Shown: positions 43,640 through 58,645, numbered from the stretch's first letter. The stretch is 64,000 nucleotides of DNA from Halopseudomonas maritima (GCF_021545785.1 NZ_CP079801.1:1488001-1552000), one strand, 5' to 3'. The notes: generated by a model not told the origin, from the letters alone. Program-made: numbers and translations.

Positions 43640-43756
43640 TTAACCCTGGCGCTGCTTATGACGGGGCTCAGCACTGCAGATTACACGTACGCTACCATTG
43701 CGACGGATAACCTTGCAGTTACGGCAAAGCTTCTTAACTGATGCTGCAACTTTCAT
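43640..43756 (-). CDS. rpmJ: Ribosomal protein L36, zinc-binding form
   Basis: A 38-residue 50S protein, [17 protein letters not shown] at the start and ending [10 protein letters not shown]11, C14, C27 and H33 form the zinc ribbon of the C+ type; zinc-limited cells often replace such proteins with cysteine-free paralogues. It lies 24 bases downstream of secY, as usual. Confidence 0.97.
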   Translation of the reverse strand: MKVAASVKKLCRNCKVIRRNGSVRVICSAEPRHKQRQG

Positions 43757-43780
43757 AGCCGACTCCTATAACCCGAATAC

Positions 43781-45109
<1,329 letters not shown>

Positions 45110-45544
45110 TTAGTCCTCGATCTTGCCACCAGCTGCTTCGATCGCTGCACGTGCACCTTTGGTCACGGCCAGGCCTTTGACGGTAACCGCTTTGGTCACG
45201 TCGCCGGACAGGACGATCTTTGCACGTACAAACTTGTTGCCAATGATATTGGCATCTTTCAGCGCCTGCAGGTCAACGACCTCAGCGTCAACTGCGTTCA
45301 GTTCGCTGGTGCGAATCTCAGCAGTGACCATAGCCAGTTTGGAAGTAAAACCAAACTTCGGCAGACGACGGTGCAGCGGCTGCTGACCACCCTCGAAACC
45401 GGGGGCAACGCTGCCACCGGAACGAGAGGTCAAACCTTTGTGACCGCGGCCAGCAGTCTTACCCAGACCGCTACCGATACCACGACCGACGCGCAGCTTT
45501 TCACGGCGTGCACCCGGCGCGGAACGCAGATCATTCAGTTTCAT
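45110..45544 (-). CDS. rplO: Ribosomal protein L15
   Basis: A 144-residue 50S protein. [22 protein letters not shown] and the Gly/Lys-rich [21 protein letters not shown] extension, then [17 protein letters not shown], identify it. It follows rpmD by three bases. Confidence 0.98.
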   Translation of the reverse strand: MKLNDLRSAPGARREKLRVGRGIGSGLGKTAGRGHKGLTSRSGGSVAPGFEGGQQPLHRRLPKFGFTSKLAMVTAEIRTSELNAVDAEVVDLQALKDANIIGNKFVRAKIVLSGDVTKAVTVKGLAVTKGARAAIEAAGGKIED

Positions 45545-45547
45545 GTC

Positions 45548-45730
45548 TTATTCCTCTACCCGAACCATGTAGGAGACCTTGTTGATCATCCCACGCACAG
45601 ACGGAGTGTCTTCGACTTCAACGGTGTGACCGATGCGACGCAAGCCCAGGCCTTTAACACAAGCCTGGTGCTTCGGCAGACGACCAGCGACACTCTTGAA
45701 CAGAGTCACCTTGATTTTTTCGTTTGCCAT
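45548..45730 (-). CDS. rpmD: Ribosomal protein L30
   Basis: A 60-residue 50S protein ([43 protein letters not shown]). I took the ATG at 45730 with an AAGTGG site; an in-frame GTG two codons upstream is less likely. Confidence 0.97.
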   Translation of the reverse strand: MANEKIKVTLFKSVAGRLPKHQACVKGLGLRRIGHTVEVEDTPSVRGMINKVSYMVRVEE

Positions 45731-45736
45731 GTCCAC

Positions 45737-46240
45737 TTACCCCGTGATGTCTTCAACGGTCTTGCCGCGCTTGGCCGCTACAGACTCGGGAGACTGCATC
45801 GACTTCAGACCCTTGTAGGTAGCCTGAACGACGTTAACCGGATTGGTGGAACCGTAACACTTGGCCAGTACGTTGTGTACGCCAGCGGCTTCCAGAACGG
45901 CGCGCATTGCACCGCCTGCGATGACACCGGTACCTTCGGAGGCCGGCTGCATGAACACCTTGGACGCGCCGTGAGCGGCACGAACAGGGTACTGCAGAGT
46001 GGTTCCGTCCAGGTCAACCTGAATCATGTTACGACGTGCAGCCTCCATGGCCTTCTGGATGGCGGCTGGCACTTCACGTGCCTTGCCGCGACCGAAGCCC
46101 ACGCGACCTTTGCCATCACCGACAACAGTCAGTGCGGTGAAAGCGAAGATGCGGCCACCCTTAACTACTTTGGCAACGCGGTTAACCTGGACCAGCTTCT
46201 CGATGTAACCTTCGTCGCGCTTTTGATCGAAATTAGCCAT
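45737..46240 (-). CDS. rpsE: Ribosomal protein S5
   Basis: A 167-residue 30S protein needed for accuracy of decoding. [25 protein letters not shown] and [21 protein letters not shown] are conserved. The ATG at 46240 ([11 protein letters not shown]) is used; the frame extends 11 codons upstream into the gap and rplR. Confidence 0.98.
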   Translation of the reverse strand: MANFDQKRDEGYIEKLVQVNRVAKVVKGGRIFAFTALTVVGDGKGRVGFGRGKAREVPAAIQKAMEAARRNMIQVDLDGTTLQYPVRAAHGASKVFMQPASEGTGVIAGGAMRAVLEAAGVHNVLAKCYGSTNPVNVVQATYKGLKSMQSPESVAAKRGKTVEDITG

Positions 46241-46250
46241 AACTCTACCC

Positions 46251-46601
46251 TTAGAATTCCAGCCCGCCTTCACGAGCGGCGTCGGCCAGCGCTTTTACGC
46301 GACCATGGTACTTGAAGCCGGAACGGTCGAAGGCGACCTGAGTTACACCGGCGGCCTTGGCACGCTCTGCGACCAGCTGGCCAACTTTCTTGGCTGCTTC
46401 GATGTTGCTGGTGGAACCAGCGCGCAGCTCGGAGTCCAGAGTGGAGGCGCTAGCCAGCACTTTGGCGCCATCTGCCGAGATGACTTGTGCGTACATGTGC
46501 TGCGAAGAGCGGTGCACGCACAGACGAACGGCTTCCAGATCGCGCAGCTTCAGGCGCGTACGGCGAGCGCGACGGAGACGAATAACTTTTTTATCGCTCA
46601 T
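46251..46601 (-). CDS. rplR: Ribosomal protein L18
   Basis: A 116-residue 5S-rRNA-binding protein. Basic N terminus ([21 protein letters not shown]), then [17 protein letters not shown] and the C-terminal [23 protein letters not shown]. Confidence 0.98.
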   Translation of the reverse strand: MSDKKVIRLRRARRTRLKLRDLEAVRLCVHRSSQHMYAQVISADGAKVLASASTLDSELRAGSTSNIEAAKKVGQLVAERAKAAGVTQVAFDRSGFKYHGRVKALADAAREGGLEF

Positions 46602-46611
46602 TTGCTATGCC

Positions 46612-47142
46612 CTACTTCTTCTTGGCTTCTTTACGACGCACTACTTCATCGGCGTAGCGGACACCCTTGCCCTTATAGGGCTCCGGACGACGGAAATCAC
46701 GAATTTCCGCGGCTACCTGGCCGACCAGTTGCTTGTCGATGCCTTTGATGATGATGTCAGTCTGGCTGGGGGTTTCAGCGGAAACACCCTCAGGCAGCTG
46801 GTAGTCGATCGGGTGGGAGTAGCCCAGCGCCAGGTTCAGAACCTGACCTTTAGCCTGAGCCTTGTAACCTACGCCAACCAGCTGGAGCTTACGCTCAAAA
46901 CCTTGGCTGACGCCGATGACCATGTTGTTGACCAGAGCGCGGGTAGTACCGGCCATGGCCATGTTCGGGCTGCCGGCACGGGCTGCGAAACGCAGCTCGC
47001 CGTCTTCCTGAACAACTTCAACAGTCGGATGCAGGTTCAGTTCCAGGGTGCCTTTGGCGCCCTTGATCGACAGAGCCTGACCGTCCAGTTTGATTTCTAC
47101 ACCCTGCGGCAATTTGACAGGGTTCTTGGCGACGCGAGACAT
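46612..47142 (-). CDS. rplF: Ribosomal protein L6
   Basis: A 176-residue 50S protein with two repeated folds. [17 protein letters not shown] and the C-terminal [23 protein letters not shown] are diagnostic. It lies 13 bases after rpsH. Confidence 0.98.
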   Translation of the reverse strand: MSRVAKNPVKLPQGVEIKLDGQALSIKGAKGTLELNLHPTVEVVQEDGELRFAARAGSPNMAMAGTTRALVNNMVIGVSQGFERKLQLVGVGYKAQAKGQVLNLALGYSHPIDYQLPEGVSAETPSQTDIIIKGIDKQLVGQVAAEIRDFRRPEPYKGKGVRYADEVVRRKEAKKK

Positions 47143-47155
47143 CGTTAACCCCCTA

Positions 47156-47548
47156 TCAGAATACGGTGCAGAGAACTTCGCCGCCGATACCGGCAGCGCG
47201 AGCAGCGCGATCAGTCATCACACCTTTGTTGGTGGAGACGATGGAAACGCCCAGACCACCTTTAACTTTCGGCAGTTGCTCAACGGACTTGTACTGGCGC
47301 AGGCCGGGACGGCTCACGCGCTTCAGCTCTTCGATAACCGGCTTGCCTTCGAAGTACTTCAGTTCGATAGACAGGGTCGGCTTAACGTCGCCAACCACTT
47401 CGTAACCGGCAACGTAACCTTCTTCCTTAAGTACCTTGGCGACAGCCACCTTCAGCTTTGCCGAGGGCATGCTGACGTTGGACTTCTCAGCCATCTGGGC
47501 ATTACGGATACGGGTCAGCATATCTGCCAACGGGTCCTGCATACTCAT
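47156..47548 (-). CDS. rpsH: Ribosomal protein S8
   Basis: A 130-residue 30S assembly protein and, in E. coli, translational repressor of the spc operon by binding near rpl[21 protein letters not shown] at the start and [31 protein letters not shown] at the end are intact. Confidence 0.98.
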   Translation of the reverse strand: MSMQDPLADMLTRIRNAQMAEKSNVSMPSAKLKVAVAKVLKEEGYVAGYEVVGDVKPTLSIELKYFEGKPVIEELKRVSRPGLRQYKSVEQLPKVKGGLGVSIVSTNKGVMTDRAARAAGIGGEVLCTVF

Positions 47549-47587
47549 GGGCTATGTGCTCCTGAAACTGAGTAATAAAAGTCTGGA

Positions 47588-47893
47588 TTACCAGCTGGCC
47601 TTGACCAGACCGGGCACATCACCGCGCATTGCTGCTTCACGCAGCTTGATGCGGCTCAGACCAAACTTGCGGTATACGCCGTGCGGACGACCAGTGACGC
47701 GGCAGCGGTTACGCTGACGGACCGGGCTGGAATCGCGCGGCAGTTTTTGCAGGGCTACCTGAGCAGCCCAGCGATCTTCTACAGAGGCGTTAACGTCACC
47801 GATAGTCGCTTTCAGCGCTGCACGCTTGGCAGCAAATTTGGCGACCAGGCGAGCGCGCTTGGCCTCACGGTTTTTCATACTGACTTTTGCCAT
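47588..47893 (-). CDS. rpsN: Ribosomal protein S14, zinc-free form
   Basis: A 101-residue 30S protein of the long, cysteine-free type ([31 protein letters not shown]). The CxxC zinc motifs of short S14 are missing, which is the normal state for this longer form. Confidence 0.98.
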   Translation of the reverse strand: MAKVSMKNREAKRARLVAKFAAKRAALKATIGDVNASVEDRWAAQVALQKLPRDSSPVRQRNRCRVTGRPHGVYRKFGLSRIKLREAAMRGDVPGLVKASW

Positions 47894-47904
47894 TGTCCTG
47901 ACTC

Positions 47905-48444
47905 CTAGTTACGGAACGGGAAGTTGAACGCGCGCAGCAGCGCACGACCTTCGTCGTCGGTCCGCGCAGTAGTAGTCAAGGTGATGTCCAGACCACGCAG
48001 GGCATCGATCTTGTCGTAATCGATTTCCGGGAAAATGATCTGTTCCTTGACGCCCATGCTGTAGTTGCCACGGCCATCAAAGGACTTGGCATTCAGGCCA
48101 CGGAAGTCACGGACGCGCGGCAGGGAAATCGACAGCAGACGATCCAGGAATTCGTACATCTGCTCGCGACGCAGGGTAACCTTGACGCCAATCGGCCAGC
48201 CGTCGCGGATCTTGAAGCCAGCGATGGACTTGCGTGCGTAGGTTACGATGCCTTTGCGACCAGTGATCTTTTCCAGGTCAGCCAGTGCGTTTTCGATGAC
48301 TTTCTTGTCACCGACTGCTTCGCCAAGGCCCATGTTCAGGGTGATCTTGGTGATTTTCGGCACTTCCATCACGTTCTTCAGGCCCAGTTCTTCCTGGAGC
48401 TTGGGAACGATGTTAGTGCGATAGGTTTCTTTCAATCTCGCCAT
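47905..48444 (-). CDS. rplE: Ribosomal protein L5
   Basis: A 179-residue 5S-rRNA-binding 50S protein. [40 protein letters not shown] and [21 protein letters not shown] are present. The ATG at 48444 is the family start; three further codons upstream (ATG at 48453) are possible. Confidence 0.98.
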   Translation of the reverse strand: MARLKETYRTNIVPKLQEELGLKNVMEVPKITKITLNMGLGEAVGDKKVIENALADLEKITGRKGIVTYARKSIAGFKIRDGWPIGVKVTLRREQMYEFLDRLLSISLPRVRDFRGLNAKSFDGRGNYSMGVKEQIIFPEIDYDKIDALRGLDITLTTTARTDDEGRALLRAFNFPFRN

Positions 48445-48461
48445 GGTAAGCACCTAGATTC

Positions 48462-48776
48462 TCAAGCGTCGACGGCTTTTTGCGTCGACTTGAAAATACG
48501 AACCTTCTTACCGTCTTCGACCTTGAAGCCGACGCGATCGGCTTTGTTGGTCTCGGGGTTGAAGATAGCCACGTTGGAGACGTGGATCGGCGCCTCCTTC
48601 TCAACAATACCGCCCTGAGCACCAGCCATCGGATTGGGCTTGGTGTGGCGCTTGATAATGTTGACACCGGAAACCAGCAGGCGGGCATCGTCACCAACTT
48701 TCAGGACTTTGCCGCGCTTACCCTTGTCTTTACCGGCAATGACGATTACGTCGTCGTCGCGTTTGATCTTTTGCAT
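48462..48776 (-). CDS. rplX: Ribosomal protein L24
   Basis: A 104-residue KOW-domain 50S assembly initiator. [21 protein letters not shown] and [29 protein letters not shown] are characteristic. Confidence 0.98.
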   Translation of the reverse strand: MQKIKRDDDVIVIAGKDKGKRGKVLKVGDDARLLVSGVNIIKRHTKPNPMAGAQGGIVEKEAPIHVSNVAIFNPETNKADRVGFKVEDGKKVRIFKSTQKAVDA

Positions 48777-48787
48777 GACCTGGCTCC

Positions 48788-49156
48788 TTACAGCACTTCG
48801 GGCGCGAGGGAAACGATCTTCATGAACTGCTCATTACGCAGCTCACGAGTCACCGGCCCAAAGATGCGGGTACCGATCGGCTCATTCTTGGTGTTGAGCA
48901 GAACGGCGGCGTTGCCATCGAAACGGATCAGCGAACCGTCGGTACGGCGTACGCCGTGACGGGTACGCACGATGACCGCGTTGAGCACCTGGCCTTTCTT
49001 TACTTTGCCGCGCGGAATCGCTTCCTTCACGGTCACTTTGATGATATCGCCAATGCCGGCGTAGCGACGGTGAGAACCGCCCAGAACCTTGATACACATA
49101 ACGCGACGTGCACCACTGTTGTCAGCCACATCCAGCATGGATTGAGTCTGAATCAT
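48788..49156 (-). CDS. rplN: Ribosomal protein L14
   Basis: A 122-residue 50S subunit-interface protein ([46 protein letters not shown]). It begins the spc gene set. The 42-base gap to rpsQ is too short for a clear promoter, so the S10 and spc sets are probably read through. Confidence 0.98.
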   Translation of the reverse strand: MIQTQSMLDVADNSGARRVMCIKVLGGSHRRYAGIGDIIKVTVKEAIPRGKVKKGQVLNAVIVRTRHGVRRTDGSLIRFDGNAAVLLNTKNEPIGTRIFGPVTRELRNEQFMKIVSLAPEVL

Positions 49157-49198
49157 AACTTTCTCCGACCCTTAAATAATCCGCTAAGTTGCGCGGGC

Positions 49199-49462
49199 TT
49201 AAACTTGCGCCGCGCGCTCTTCGATCTGAACCAGTGCCCAGCTCTTGGTTTTGGCCAAGGGGCGGGTCTCACGAATGGTCACCAGATCGCCGATGCGGCA
49301 TTCGTTGTTCTCGTCGTGCGCCTTGAGCTTGGTAGAGCGCTTCACGTACTTACCGTACAGAGGGTGCTTTTCCTGACGCTCGATGAGCACAGTGATGGTT
49401 TTATCCATCTTGTCACTGACAACACGGCCAGTAACGCTACGAACTGTTTTGTTCTCGGCCAT
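49199..49462 (-). CDS. rpsQ: Ribosomal protein S17
   Basis: An 87-residue OB-fold 30S protein ([50 protein letters not shown]). Two bases separate it from rpmC. Confidence 0.98.
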   Translation of the reverse strand: MAENKTVRSVTGRVVSDKMDKTITVLIERQEKHPLYGKYVKRSTKLKAHDENNECRIGDLVTIRETRPLAKTKSWALVQIEERAAQV

Positions 49463-49464
49463 GA

Positions 49465-49656
49465 TCAGTTACCACCCTTCTGATTGAGCACAGTCTTGAC
49501 GCGAGCGATGTCGCGCTTTACCTGGTTCAGCAGATGCGTTTGACCGAGCTGACCGGTTGCTTTCTGCATGCGCAGGTTGAACTGATCGCGCAGCAGGGTG
49601 AGCAGCTGCTCGTTCAGCTGCTCAGCAGATTTTTCACGAAGTTCTGTCGCTTTCAT
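49465..49656 (-). CDS. rpmC: Ribosomal protein L29
   Basis: A 63-residue helical 50S protein at the exit tunnel ([31 protein letters not shown]). Its ATG overlaps the rplP stop codon by one base. Confidence 0.98.
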   Translation of the reverse strand: MKATELREKSAEQLNEQLLTLLRDQFNLRMQKATGQLGQTHLLNQVKRDIARVKTVLNQKGGN

Positions 49657-50069
49657 TACATCACCGTCCGCTTAACAAAGGTGGTAGCGAGAGGCAGCTT
49701 GGCTGCGGCCAGAGCGAATGCTTCGCGGGCCAGCTCTTCGGAAACACCTTCAATCTCGTAAAGGACCTTGCCCGGACGAATCTGGGCTACCCAGTACTCG
49801 ACGTTACCCTTACCTTTACCCATCCGCACCTCGAGAGGCTTCTTGGAGATAGGCTTATCCGGAAACACACGGATCCAGATTTTACCGCCACGCTTAACGT
49901 GACGAGTCAGGGCGCGACGAGCCGCTTCGATCTGACGAGCAGTCAGACGACCGCGACCTACGGCTTTGAGCGCGAACTCACCGAAGCTCACCTTGCTACC
50001 ACGATGCGCCAGACCACGGTTGTGGCCGGTCATCTGCTTGCGGAACTTCGTACGCTTAGGTTGTAACAT
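49656..50069 (-). CDS. rplP: Ribosomal protein L16
   Basis: A 137-residue 50S protein near the A-site t[24 protein letters not shown], then [36 protein letters not shown] and [22 protein letters not shown], all conserved. Confidence 0.98.
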   Translation of the reverse strand: MLQPKRTKFRKQMTGHNRGLAHRGSKVSFGEFALKAVGRGRLTARQIEAARRALTRHVKRGGKIWIRVFPDKPISKKPLEVRMGKGKGNVEYWVAQIRPGKVLYEIEGVSEELAREAFALAAAKLPLATTFVKRTVM

Positions 50070-50080
50070 GTGCGTACCCC

Positions 50081-50761
50081 TTACTTAGCAGCTTTTTTCT
50101 TGGCCGCGACGGCTTTGGTTTCTTCCTGGAGACCACCGATGATCTCGCCTTTGAAGATCCAAACCTTCACACCGATCACACCGTAGGTGGTGTGGGCTTC
50201 AGCTGTCGCGTAGTCGATGTCGGCACGCAGGGTGTGCAGTGGCACACGGCCTTCACGATACCATTCGGTACGGGCGATCTCGGCGCCGCCAAGACGGCCG
50301 CTAACCTGGATCTTGATACCCTTGGCACCAATGCGCATGGCGTTCTGTACGGCGCGCTTCATGGCACGACGGAACATCACACGACGCTCGAGCTGCTGAG
50401 CAACGCTTTGTGCAACCAGGGCACCGTCGAGCTCCGGCTTGCGGATCTCTTCGATGTTGATGTGCACCGGCACGCCCATCTGGCTGGTCAGGTCCTGACG
50501 CAGCTTCTCAACGTCCTCACCCTTCTTGCCAATCACGATACCCGGACGAGCAGTGTGAATGGTAATGCGGGCTGTCTGAGCCGGGCGCTGGATATCAACG
50601 CGGCTGACAGAGGCGCTTTTCAATTTGTCCTGAATGTACGCACGTACTTTCAGGTCGGTGTTCAGATAGTCAGCGTAGTTGCGACCATCTGCGTACCACA
50701 CCGAAGTGTGTTCTTTAACGATACCGAGGCGAATGCCTACCGGATGTACTTTCTGACCCAT
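50081..50761 (-). CDS. rpsC: Ribosomal protein S3
   Basis: A 226-residue 30S protein at the mRNA entry. N terminus [16 protein letters not shown] domain with [17 protein letters not shown], and the C-terminal domain [25 protein letters not shown]. The lysine-rich tail is normal. Confidence 0.98.
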   Translation of the reverse strand: MGQKVHPVGIRLGIVKEHTSVWYADGRNYADYLNTDLKVRAYIQDKLKSASVSRVDIQRPAQTARITIHTARPGIVIGKKGEDVEKLRQDLTSQMGVPVHINIEEIRKPELDGALVAQSVAQQLERRVMFRRAMKRAVQNAMRIGAKGIKIQVSGRLGGAEIARTEWYREGRVPLHTLRADIDYATAEAHTTYGVIGVKVWIFKGEIIGGLQEETKAVAAKKKAAK

Positions 50762-50772
50762 TTGATCGACTC

Positions 50773-51105
50773 CTACTTGTCAGCAACCTTGACCGTGATG
50801 TGGCAAGACCGCTTGATGATGCGATCAGCACGGCCTTTGGCACGCGGCATGATGCGCTTCAGGGAGCGACCTTCGTTGACAAACACGGTGGAGACCTTCA
50901 GGTCATCCACGTCTGCGCCATCGTTGTGCTCGGCGTTCGCAATAGCGGACTCGAGAACTTTCTTGATGACGGCAGCGGCCTTCTTGTTGCTGAATGCCAG
51001 CAGGTTCAGGGCCTCATCCACCTTCTTACCGCGGATCTGGTCGGCGACCAAACGCGCTTTCTGGGCAGAGAGTCGGGCGCCCTTATGAGTAGCGGCTACT
51101 TCCAT
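50773..51105 (-). CDS. rplV: Ribosomal protein L22
   Basis: A 110-residue 50S protein that lines the exit tunnel. [21 protein letters not shown] and the tunnel loop [24 protein letters not shown] are intact; no macrolide-resistance-type deletion is seen in the loop. Confidence 0.98.
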   Translation of the reverse strand: MEVAATHKGARLSAQKARLVADQIRGKKVDEALNLLAFSNKKAAAVIKKVLESAIANAEHNDGADVDDLKVSTVFVNEGRSLKRIMPRAKGRADRIIKRSCHITVKVADK

Positions 51106-51116
51106 CTTCTAACCCC

Positions 51117-51392
51117 TTAGCGCTTGGCTTTCTTGTCTGCAGCGTGACCACGGTAGGTACGCGTAGCAGAGAATTCGCCCAACTTGTGACCGACCATGTC
51201 TTCGCTAACGATTACTGGGACATGCTGGCGACCATTGTGTACAGCGATGGTCAGACCGACCATCTGCGGCAGAATCATGGAACGGCGCGACCAGGTCTTG
51301 ATCGGCTTACGGTCGTTCTTTTCTACTGCCACTTCGACCTTCTTCAACAGGTGAAGATCGATAAAAGGACCTTTCTTCAGAGAACGCGGCAC
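51117..51392 (-). CDS. rpsS: Ribosomal protein S19
   Basis: A 91-residue 30S head protein ([66 protein letters not shown]). Confidence 0.98.
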   Translation of the reverse strand: MPRSLKKGPFIDLHLLKKVEVAVEKNDRKPIKTWSRRSMILPQMVGLTIAVHNGRQHVPVIVSEDMVGHKLGEFSATRTYRGHAADKKAKR

Positions 51393-51409
51393 TGTCGTAT
51401 CCCCTCTAA

Positions 51410-52234
51410 TTACTTGCTGCGACGACGGACAATCATCTTGTCAGTGCGCTTGTTGGACCGAGTCTTGGCACCCTTAGTCGGGAAGCCCCACGGAGAAACC
51501 GGATGACGACCACCGGAGGTACGACCTTCACCACCACCATGCGGGTGATCTACCGGGTTCATGGCAACACCACGAACAGTCGGACGAACACCGCGCCAGC
51601 GTTTGGCACCGGCTTTACCCAGCGAGCGCAGGCTGTGCTCACCGTTGGACACTTCACCCAGAGTCGCGCGGCATTCGCCAAGGACTTTGCGCATTTCGCC
51701 GGAACGCAGACGAACGGTGACGTAGGCACCTTCGCGAGCAACCAGCTGGACAGCAGCGCCAGCACTACGAGCTACCTGAGCACCTTTACCAGGCTTCAGT
51801 TCGATCGCGTGAATAGTGCTACCTACCGGGATGTTGCGCAGCGGCAGAGAGTTACCGGCCTTGATCGGCGCATCGGCGCCAGAGACCAGTTGATCGCCAG
51901 CAACAACGCCTTTGGGGGCGATGATGTAGCGACGCTCACCGTCGGCATACTTCAGCAGAGCAATATGAGCAGTACGATTCGGATCGTACTCGACGCGCTC
52001 TACAACAGCGGGGATGCCGTCCTTGTTACGACGGAAGTCCACGATGCGGTAGTGTTGCTTATGTCCGCCCCCACGATGACGCGTGGTGATGCGGCCATTG
52101 TTGTTACGACCACCAGACTTGCCTTGCTTCTCAAGCAGCGGTGCGTGCGGAGCACCTTTGTGCAGGTCAGCGTTAACGACCTTGACTACGAAGCGGCGGC
52201 CAGCGGAAGTAGGTTTACATTTAACAATTGCCAT
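51410..52234 (-). CDS. rplB: Ribosomal protein L2
   Basis: A 274-residue 50S protein close to the peptidyl-transferase centre. Seen: [47 protein letters not shown] and the C-terminal [29 protein letters not shown] with its conserved His. Confidence 0.98.
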   Translation of the reverse strand: MAIVKCKPTSAGRRFVVKVVNADLHKGAPHAPLLEKQGKSGGRNNNGRITTRHRGGGHKQHYRIVDFRRNKDGIPAVVERVEYDPNRTAHIALLKYADGERRYIIAPKGVVAGDQLVSGADAPIKAGNSLPLRNIPVGSTIHAIELKPGKGAQVARSAGAAVQLVAREGAYVTVRLRSGEMRKVLGECRATLGEVSNGEHSLRSLGKAGAKRWRGVRPTVRGVAMNPVDHPHGGGEGRTSGGRHPVSPWGFPTKGAKTRSNKRTDKMIVRRRSK

Positions 52235-52248
52235 GATGTACCCCTGTC

Positions 52249-52545
52249 TTATTCAGCGCTGGCGAAGTCGATGTCTTGACCGGCTTCCAGGCTAACGTAG
52301 GCCTTCTTCCAGTCATTACGCTTGCCCAGGCCACGAATGGTGCGCTTGGTCTTGCCTTTGACATTCAAAGTCGATACCGCCTTGACCTTGACGTTGAACA
52401 GCTGCTCAACGGCCTTTTTGATTTCCAGCTTGGTCGCAGTGGTATCCACTTTGAACACGAACTGGTTCTGACCGTCGGCCAGCACGGTTGCCTTTTCGGA
52501 CACATGCGGGCCAAGCAGTACCTTGAAAATGCGCTCTTGGTTCAT
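52249..52545 (-). CDS. rplW: Ribosomal protein L23
   Basis: A 98-residue 50S protein at the tunnel exit, docking site for trigger factor and SRP ([43 protein letters not shown]). Its ATG overlaps the rplD stop (ATGA). Confidence 0.98.
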   Translation of the reverse strand: MNQERIFKVLLGPHVSEKATVLADGQNQFVFKVDTTATKLEIKKAVEQLFNVKVKAVSTLNVKGKTKRTIRGLGKRNDWKKAYVSLEAGQDIDFASAE

Positions 52546-53144
52546 CCCAGCATCTCCTCGAACTTCTTAACAGCAGGCACTGTGATCAGCACCTTGTCGT
52601 AAGCGATCAGGCTAACCGGGTCAGAACCTTGAACGTCGCGCACGTCGACGTGCGGCAGGTTACGCGCTGCCAGGTACAGGTTCTCATCAACGCCTTCGGT
52701 AACGATCAGCACGTTCTGCAGATCGAGTTCCTTCAACTTGCCGGCCAGAGCCTTGGTTTTCGGTGCGTCAACGGAGAAGCTCTCAACAACGACCAGACGG
52801 TCCAGGCGTACCAGCTCGGACAGAATGGAACGCAGTGCGCCGCGGTACATCTTGCGGTTCAGCTTCTGCTCGTGATTTTGCGGACGGGCAGCAAAGGTAG
52901 TACCACCGGAGCGCCAGATCGGGCTGCGGATGGTGCCGGCACGGGCACGGCCGGTACCTTTCTGACGCCAGGGCTTCTTGCCACCACCGGAAACGTCGGA
53001 ACGGGTCTTTTGCTGCTTGGTACCCTGACGAGCACCAGCCATGTACGCGACAACGGCTTGGTGAACCAGGGTTTCGTTAAACTCGGTTGCAAAGGTCAGA
53101 TCGGAAACTTCGATCGCGCTTGCACCAGCTACATTCAGATTCAT
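52542..53144 (-). CDS. rplD: Ribosomal protein L4
   Basis: A 200-residue 50S protein with a tunnel loop ([29 protein letters not shown]) and a globular domain. L4 is also the autoregulator of S10 operons in E. coli. Confidence 0.98.
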   Translation of the reverse strand: MNLNVAGASAIEVSDLTFATEFNETLVHQAVVAYMAGARQGTKQQKTRSDVSGGGKKPWRQKGTGRARAGTIRSPIWRSGGTTFAARPQNHEQKLNRKMYRGALRSILSELVRLDRLVVVESFSVDAPKTKALAGKLKELDLQNVLIVTEGVDENLYLAARNLPHVDVRDVQGSDPVSLIAYDKVLITVPAVKKFEEMLG

Positions 53145-53156
53145 GGTAACTCCCCC

Positions 53157-53795
53157 TTAACCCTTGGCCTTGACCGCCGGGCGAACGATAACGTCGCTAC
53201 CGGTAGCGCCAGGCACGGAGCCCTTGATGAGCAGCAGGTTACGCTCAGCGTCAACGCGAACGACCTCAAGAGTCTGCACGGTTACCTGCTCGGCACCCAT
53301 GTGACCAGACATCTTCTTGCCCTTGAATACACGGCCCGGGGTCTGACACTGACCGATGGAACCGGGTACACGGTGGGAAATAGAGTTACCGTGGGTAGCG
53401 TCCTGGCCGCGGAAGTTCCAGCGCTTGATGGTACCGGCAAAGCCTTTACCCTTGGACTGACCAGTTACATCCACCTTTTGACCTGCTTCGAACAGGCCAA
53501 CAGTCAGCTCGGAGCCAGTTTCGTACTGGGAGCTGTCTTCCAGGCGGAACTCGAGCACCTGGCGACCGGCAGCAGCGTTGGCTTTGGCAAAATGCCCAGC
53601 CATCGGCTTGGTCACGCGATTGGCACGACGCTCACCCACAGTCACCTGAATGGCTTGATAGCCATCGGCTTCCAGGGTCTTAACCTGAGTGACGCGGTTC
53701 GGTTCTACTTCTACAACCGTAACCGGAATAGATACACCATCTTCAGTGAAAACGCGGGTCATACCGCATTTCCGGCCGACTAAACCAATAGTCAT
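53157..53795 (-). CDS. rplC: Ribosomal protein L3
   Basis: A 212-residue 50S protein reaching the peptidyl-transferase centre. [39 protein letters not shown] and the methylation-site Gln region [23 protein letters not shown] are intact. The 91-base gap to rpsJ shows no promoter. Confidence 0.98.
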   Translation of the reverse strand: MTIGLVGRKCGMTRVFTEDGVSIPVTVVEVEPNRVTQVKTLEADGYQAIQVTVGERRANRVTKPMAGHFAKANAAAGRQVLEFRLEDSSQYETGSELTVGLFEAGQKVDVTGQSKGKGFAGTIKRWNFRGQDATHGNSISHRVPGSIGQCQTPGRVFKGKKMSGHMGAEQVTVQTLEVVRVDAERNLLLIKGSVPGATGSDVIVRPAVKAKG

Positions 53796-53886
53796 TTTGT
53801 AAACCTCATGAGTGCACGGGGCTATTACCCGCTATGGCCGCCCAACACAGGGCGTTACACGACCTTTAGCCCCCGTTGTGGGGCTA

Positions 53887-54198
53887 TCAGCCGAGGCTGA
53901 TCTGAACCTCTACACCTGCGGCCAGGTCCAGCTTCATCAGCGCATCGACAGTCTTGTCGGTGGGCTGAACGATATCCAGCACCCGCTTGTGGGTACGGAT
54001 TTCATACTGATCGCGCGCGTCTTTGTTGACGTGCGGCGAAATCAGAACAGTAAAACGCTCTTTACGAGTCGGCAAAGGGATCGGACCACGCACCTGAGCC
54101 CCAGTACGCTTCGCGGTATCCACGATTTCCTGGGTAGATTGATCGATCAGGCGATGGTCAAAAGCTTTCAACCGAATACGGATCTGTTGGTTCTGCAT
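53887..54198 (-). CDS. rpsJ: Ribosomal protein S10 (NusE)
   Basis: A 103-residue 30S protein and NusB partner in antitermination. [39 protein letters not shown] is diagnostic. The ATG at 54198 ([10 protein letters not shown]) is the family start; seven extra codons are open upstream. It heads the S10 operon behind a strong promoter. Confidence 0.98.
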   Translation of the reverse strand: MQNQQIRIRLKAFDHRLIDQSTQEIVDTAKRTGAQVRGPIPLPTRKERFTVLISPHVNKDARDQYEIRTHKRVLDIVQPTDKTVDALMKLDLAAGVEVQISLG

Positions 54199-54270
54199 TT
54201 GACCAGAAACTCCAAGCAACTGATTTCAGGCGCAGCCGAACTCCGGATGCACCCGTCCAAGGGAGGCGCA

Positions 54271-54299
54271 ATTCTACTGATGCACCTCATCACTGTCAA
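54271..54299 (-). promoter_or_regulatory. S10 operon promoter
   Basis: On the minus strand TTGACA (54294-54299), a 17-base spacer and TAGAAT (54271-54276) stand 73 bases before rpsJ and just after the tuf terminator. A near-ideal sigma-70 promoter. Confidence 0.85.
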
Positions 54300-54301
54300 C
54301 C

Positions 54302-54333
54302 AAAAGAAAAGCCCCCGCGATGCGAGGGCTTTT
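54302..54333 (-). terminator. Rho-independent terminator of tuf (str operon)
   Basis: GCCCTCGC / GCGGGGGC with a 3-base loop (one T-G pair), preceded by AAAA and followed on the minus strand by TTTTCTTTT. It ends the str operon 21 bases after tuf. Confidence 0.9.
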
Positions 54334-54353
54334 CCCTTGTACAACTCAGATCA

Positions 54354-55547
<1,194 letters not shown>

Positions 55548-55581
55548 GGTTGATAACCTCTTTAATTAGCCTAGGTTCAAG

Positions 55582-57684
55582 TTAGCCTTGCTTCTTGATG
55601 ATTGCTTCGGCGATGTTCATGGGTGCCTCGGCGTATCTCGAAAACTCCATGGAGTAGCTCGCACGTCCCTGGGACATGGAGCGAACATCCGTGGCGTAAC
55701 CGAACATTTCACCAAGCGGAACCTCAGCGCGGATCACCTTACCGGAAGGAGAGTCTTCCATACCCTGGACCAGGCCGCGACGACGGTTCAAGTCGCCCAT
55801 TACGTCACCCATGTAATCCTCAGGGGTGACAACTTCGACTTTCATCATCGGCTCGAGCAACACGGCGCCGCCCTTCTGGGCCAACTGCTTGGTGGCCATA
55901 GAGGCAGCAATCTTGAACGCCATTTCGTTCGAGTCGACATCATGATAGGAACCGTCGTAGACGGTTGCCTTAAGGCCAAGCAGCGGATAGCCGGCGAGCA
56001 CGCCGTTCTGCATCTGCTCCTCGATACCCTTCTGGATCGCCGGGATGTATTCACGCGGAACCACACCACCGACAATTTCATTAACGAACTCAAGCTTCTC
56101 GTCACCCGCCTCGGTCGGCTCAAAACGAACCCATACGTGACCATACTGACCACGACCGCCAGACTGACGCACAAACTTGCCTTCGATCTCACACTTGTTG
56201 CGAATCGCTTCGCGGTAAGCCACCTGCGGCTTGCCGATATTGGCCTCGACGCTGAACTCGCGCTTCATGCGATCAACGATGATATCCAGGTGCAGCTCAC
56301 CCATACCGGAGATAATGGTCTGACCCGACTCTTCATCGGTACGCACACGGAAAGACGGATCTTCCTGCGCCAGCTTGCCCAGAGCGACACCCATCTTTTC
56401 CTGGTCGGCCTTGGTGCGCGGCTCCACCGCTACCGAGATAACCGGCTCAGGAAACTCCATGCGCTCAAGAATGATCGGCTTGTCGATAGCGCACAGGGTG
56501 TCACCTGTTGTCACATCTTTCATACCGATCAGCGCGGCGATATCACCCGCGCGCACTTCCTTGATCTCTTCACGGGAGTTGGCGTGCATCTGAACCATAC
56601 GGCCAACGCGCTCCTTCTTGCCCTTGACCGAGTTCAGCACGGCATCACCGGACGAAAGCACCCCGGAATACACACGGGCAAAGGTGAGCGTACCGACAAA
56701 GGGGTCAGTCGCGATCTTGAACGCCAGAGCCGCAAAGGGCTCGGCATCATCGGCGTGACGCTCGTCGGAACGCTCTTCGTCGTTCGGGTGCACACCCTTG
56801 ATCGCCACCACCTGATCCGGCGCAGGCAAAAAGTCGATAACCGCATCCAGCACCAGCGGCACGCCCTTGTTCTTGAAGGACGAGCCACAGACCGCCGGCA
56901 CGATCTCGCAAGCCAGGGTGCGCTGACGCAACCCTGCCTTGATATCCTCGACGGAGAGCTCACCCTCCTCAAGGTATTTGTTCATGAGGTCTTCGTTGGC
57001 TTCAGCAGCCGCCTCGACCATCTGTTCGCGATACTCGTTGGCCTGATCAAGCAGCTCAGCGGGAATCTCTTCCTCAACAAAGCTCATACCCTGATCTTCG
57101 TCATTCCAACGAATCGCCTTCATGCGCAGCAGATCGATCTGCCCCATGAAGTTTTCTTCAGCACCGATGGCCAACTGCACGGGCACGGGCGTATGACCAA
57201 GACGCTTCTTGATCTGCTCGACCACGCGCAGGAAGTTGGCGCCCTGGCGATCCATCTTATTCACATAGACGATGCGCGGGACGCCATACTTGTTGGCCTG
57301 ACGCCAAACGGTCTCGGATTGCGGCTCGACGCCCGACGTACCACAGAACACCACGACGGCACCATCAAGCACCCGCAGCGAACGCTCAACCTCAATAGTG
57401 AAGTCGACGTGGCCGGGGGTATCGATGATATTGACGCGATGCTTGTCGTACTGCTTCTCGGAACCCTGCCAGAAGGCGGTGGTAGCAGCAGAAGTAATGG
57501 TAATACCACGCTCCTGCTCCTGAGCCATCCAGTCCATGGTGGCAGCGCCATCATGGACTTCGCCCATCTTGTGGTTCACGCCTGTATAAAACAGGATCCG
57601 CTCCGTCGTCGTAGTCTTGCCCGCATCGACGTGCGCGCAAATACCAATATTACGGTACAGATTGATCGGGGTTGTACGAGCCAC
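55582..57684 (-). CDS. fusA: Elongation factor G
   Basis: A 700-residue translocase GTPase. G1 [13 protein letters not shown], switch [13 protein letters not shown]3 [10 protein letters not shown]4 [10 protein letters not shown], then domains III-V with [13 protein letters not shown] and [12 protein letters not shown]. Complete; 18 bases after rpsG. Confidence 0.98.
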   Translation of the reverse strand: MARTTPINLYRNIGICAHVDAGKTTTTERILFYTGVNHKMGEVHDGAATMDWMAQEQERGITITSAATTAFWQGSEKQYDKHRVNIIDTPGHVDFTIEVERSLRVLDGAVVVFCGTSGVEPQSETVWRQANKYGVPRIVYVNKMDRQGANFLRVVEQIKKRLGHTPVPVQLAIGAEENFMGQIDLLRMKAIRWNDEDQGMSFVEEEIPAELLDQANEYREQMVEAAAEANEDLMNKYLEEGELSVEDIKAGLRQRTLACEIVPAVCGSSFKNKGVPLVLDAVIDFLPAPDQVVAIKGVHPNDEERSDERHADDAEPFAALAFKIATDPFVGTLTFARVYSGVLSSGDAVLNSVKGKKERVGRMVQMHANSREEIKEVRAGDIAALIGMKDVTTGDTLCAIDKPIILERMEFPEPVISVAVEPRTKADQEKMGVALGKLAQEDPSFRVRTDEESGQTIISGMGELHLDIIVDRMKREFSVEANIGKPQVAYREAIRNKCEIEGKFVRQSGGRGQYGHVWVRFEPTEAGDEKLEFVNEIVGGVVPREYIPAIQKGIEEQMQNGVLAGYPLLGLKATVYDGSYHDVDSNEMAFKIAASMATKQLAQKGGAVLLEPMMKVEVVTPEDYMGDVMGDLNRRRGLVQGMEDSPSGKVIRAEVPLGEMFGYATDVRSMSQGRASYSMEFSRYAEAPMNIAEAIIKKQG

Positions 57685-57702
57685 AATAGTCTCCTGAGCC
57701 GT

Positions 57703-58185
<483 letters not shown>

Positions 58186-58273
58186 TCAAACGGTCTTCAG
58201 GTTAGCCCGGGACTGTAACGATCTGGTTACGCCCGACCTTACTCTTATCGACACAGGTAAATTGAATTCGGTA

Positions 58274-58645
58274 TTACTTCGGACGCTTGGCGCCGTACTT
58301 GGAACGACCCTGCTTACGATCTTTAACACCGGAGGTGTCCAGAGAACCGCGAACAGTGTGGTAACGCACACCCGGCAAGTCTTTTACACGGCCGCCGCGA
58401 ATCAGAACGACGCTGTGCTCTTGCAGGTTGTGGCCTTCACCACCGATGTAGGAAGAAACTTCGTAGCCGTTGGTCAGACGAACACGGCAGACTTTACGCA
58501 GAGCCGAGTTCGGCTTCTTCGGCGTAGTGGTATACACGCGAGTGCACACACCACGACGCTGCGGGCAGTTCTGCAGGGCCGGCACGTCGCTTTTTTCAGC
58601 AACGCGCTTGCGCGGCTTGCGAACCAGCTGGTTGATTGTTGCCAT
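58274..58645 (-). CDS. rpsL: Ribosomal protein S12
   Basis: A 123-residue 30S decoding-centre protein. Sequence around residue 43 is [13 protein letters not shown] with Lys43 present, and [13 protein letters not shown] also keeps its Lys, so the usual streptomycin-resistance substitutions are absent. First gene of the str operon behind a strong promoter. Confidence 0.98.
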   Translation of the reverse strand: MATINQLVRKPRKRVAEKSDVPALQNCPQRRGVCTRVYTTTPKKPNSALRKVCRVRLTNGYEVSSYIGGEGHNLQEHSVVLIRGGRVKDLPGVRYHTVRGSLDTSGVKDRKQGRSKYGAKRPK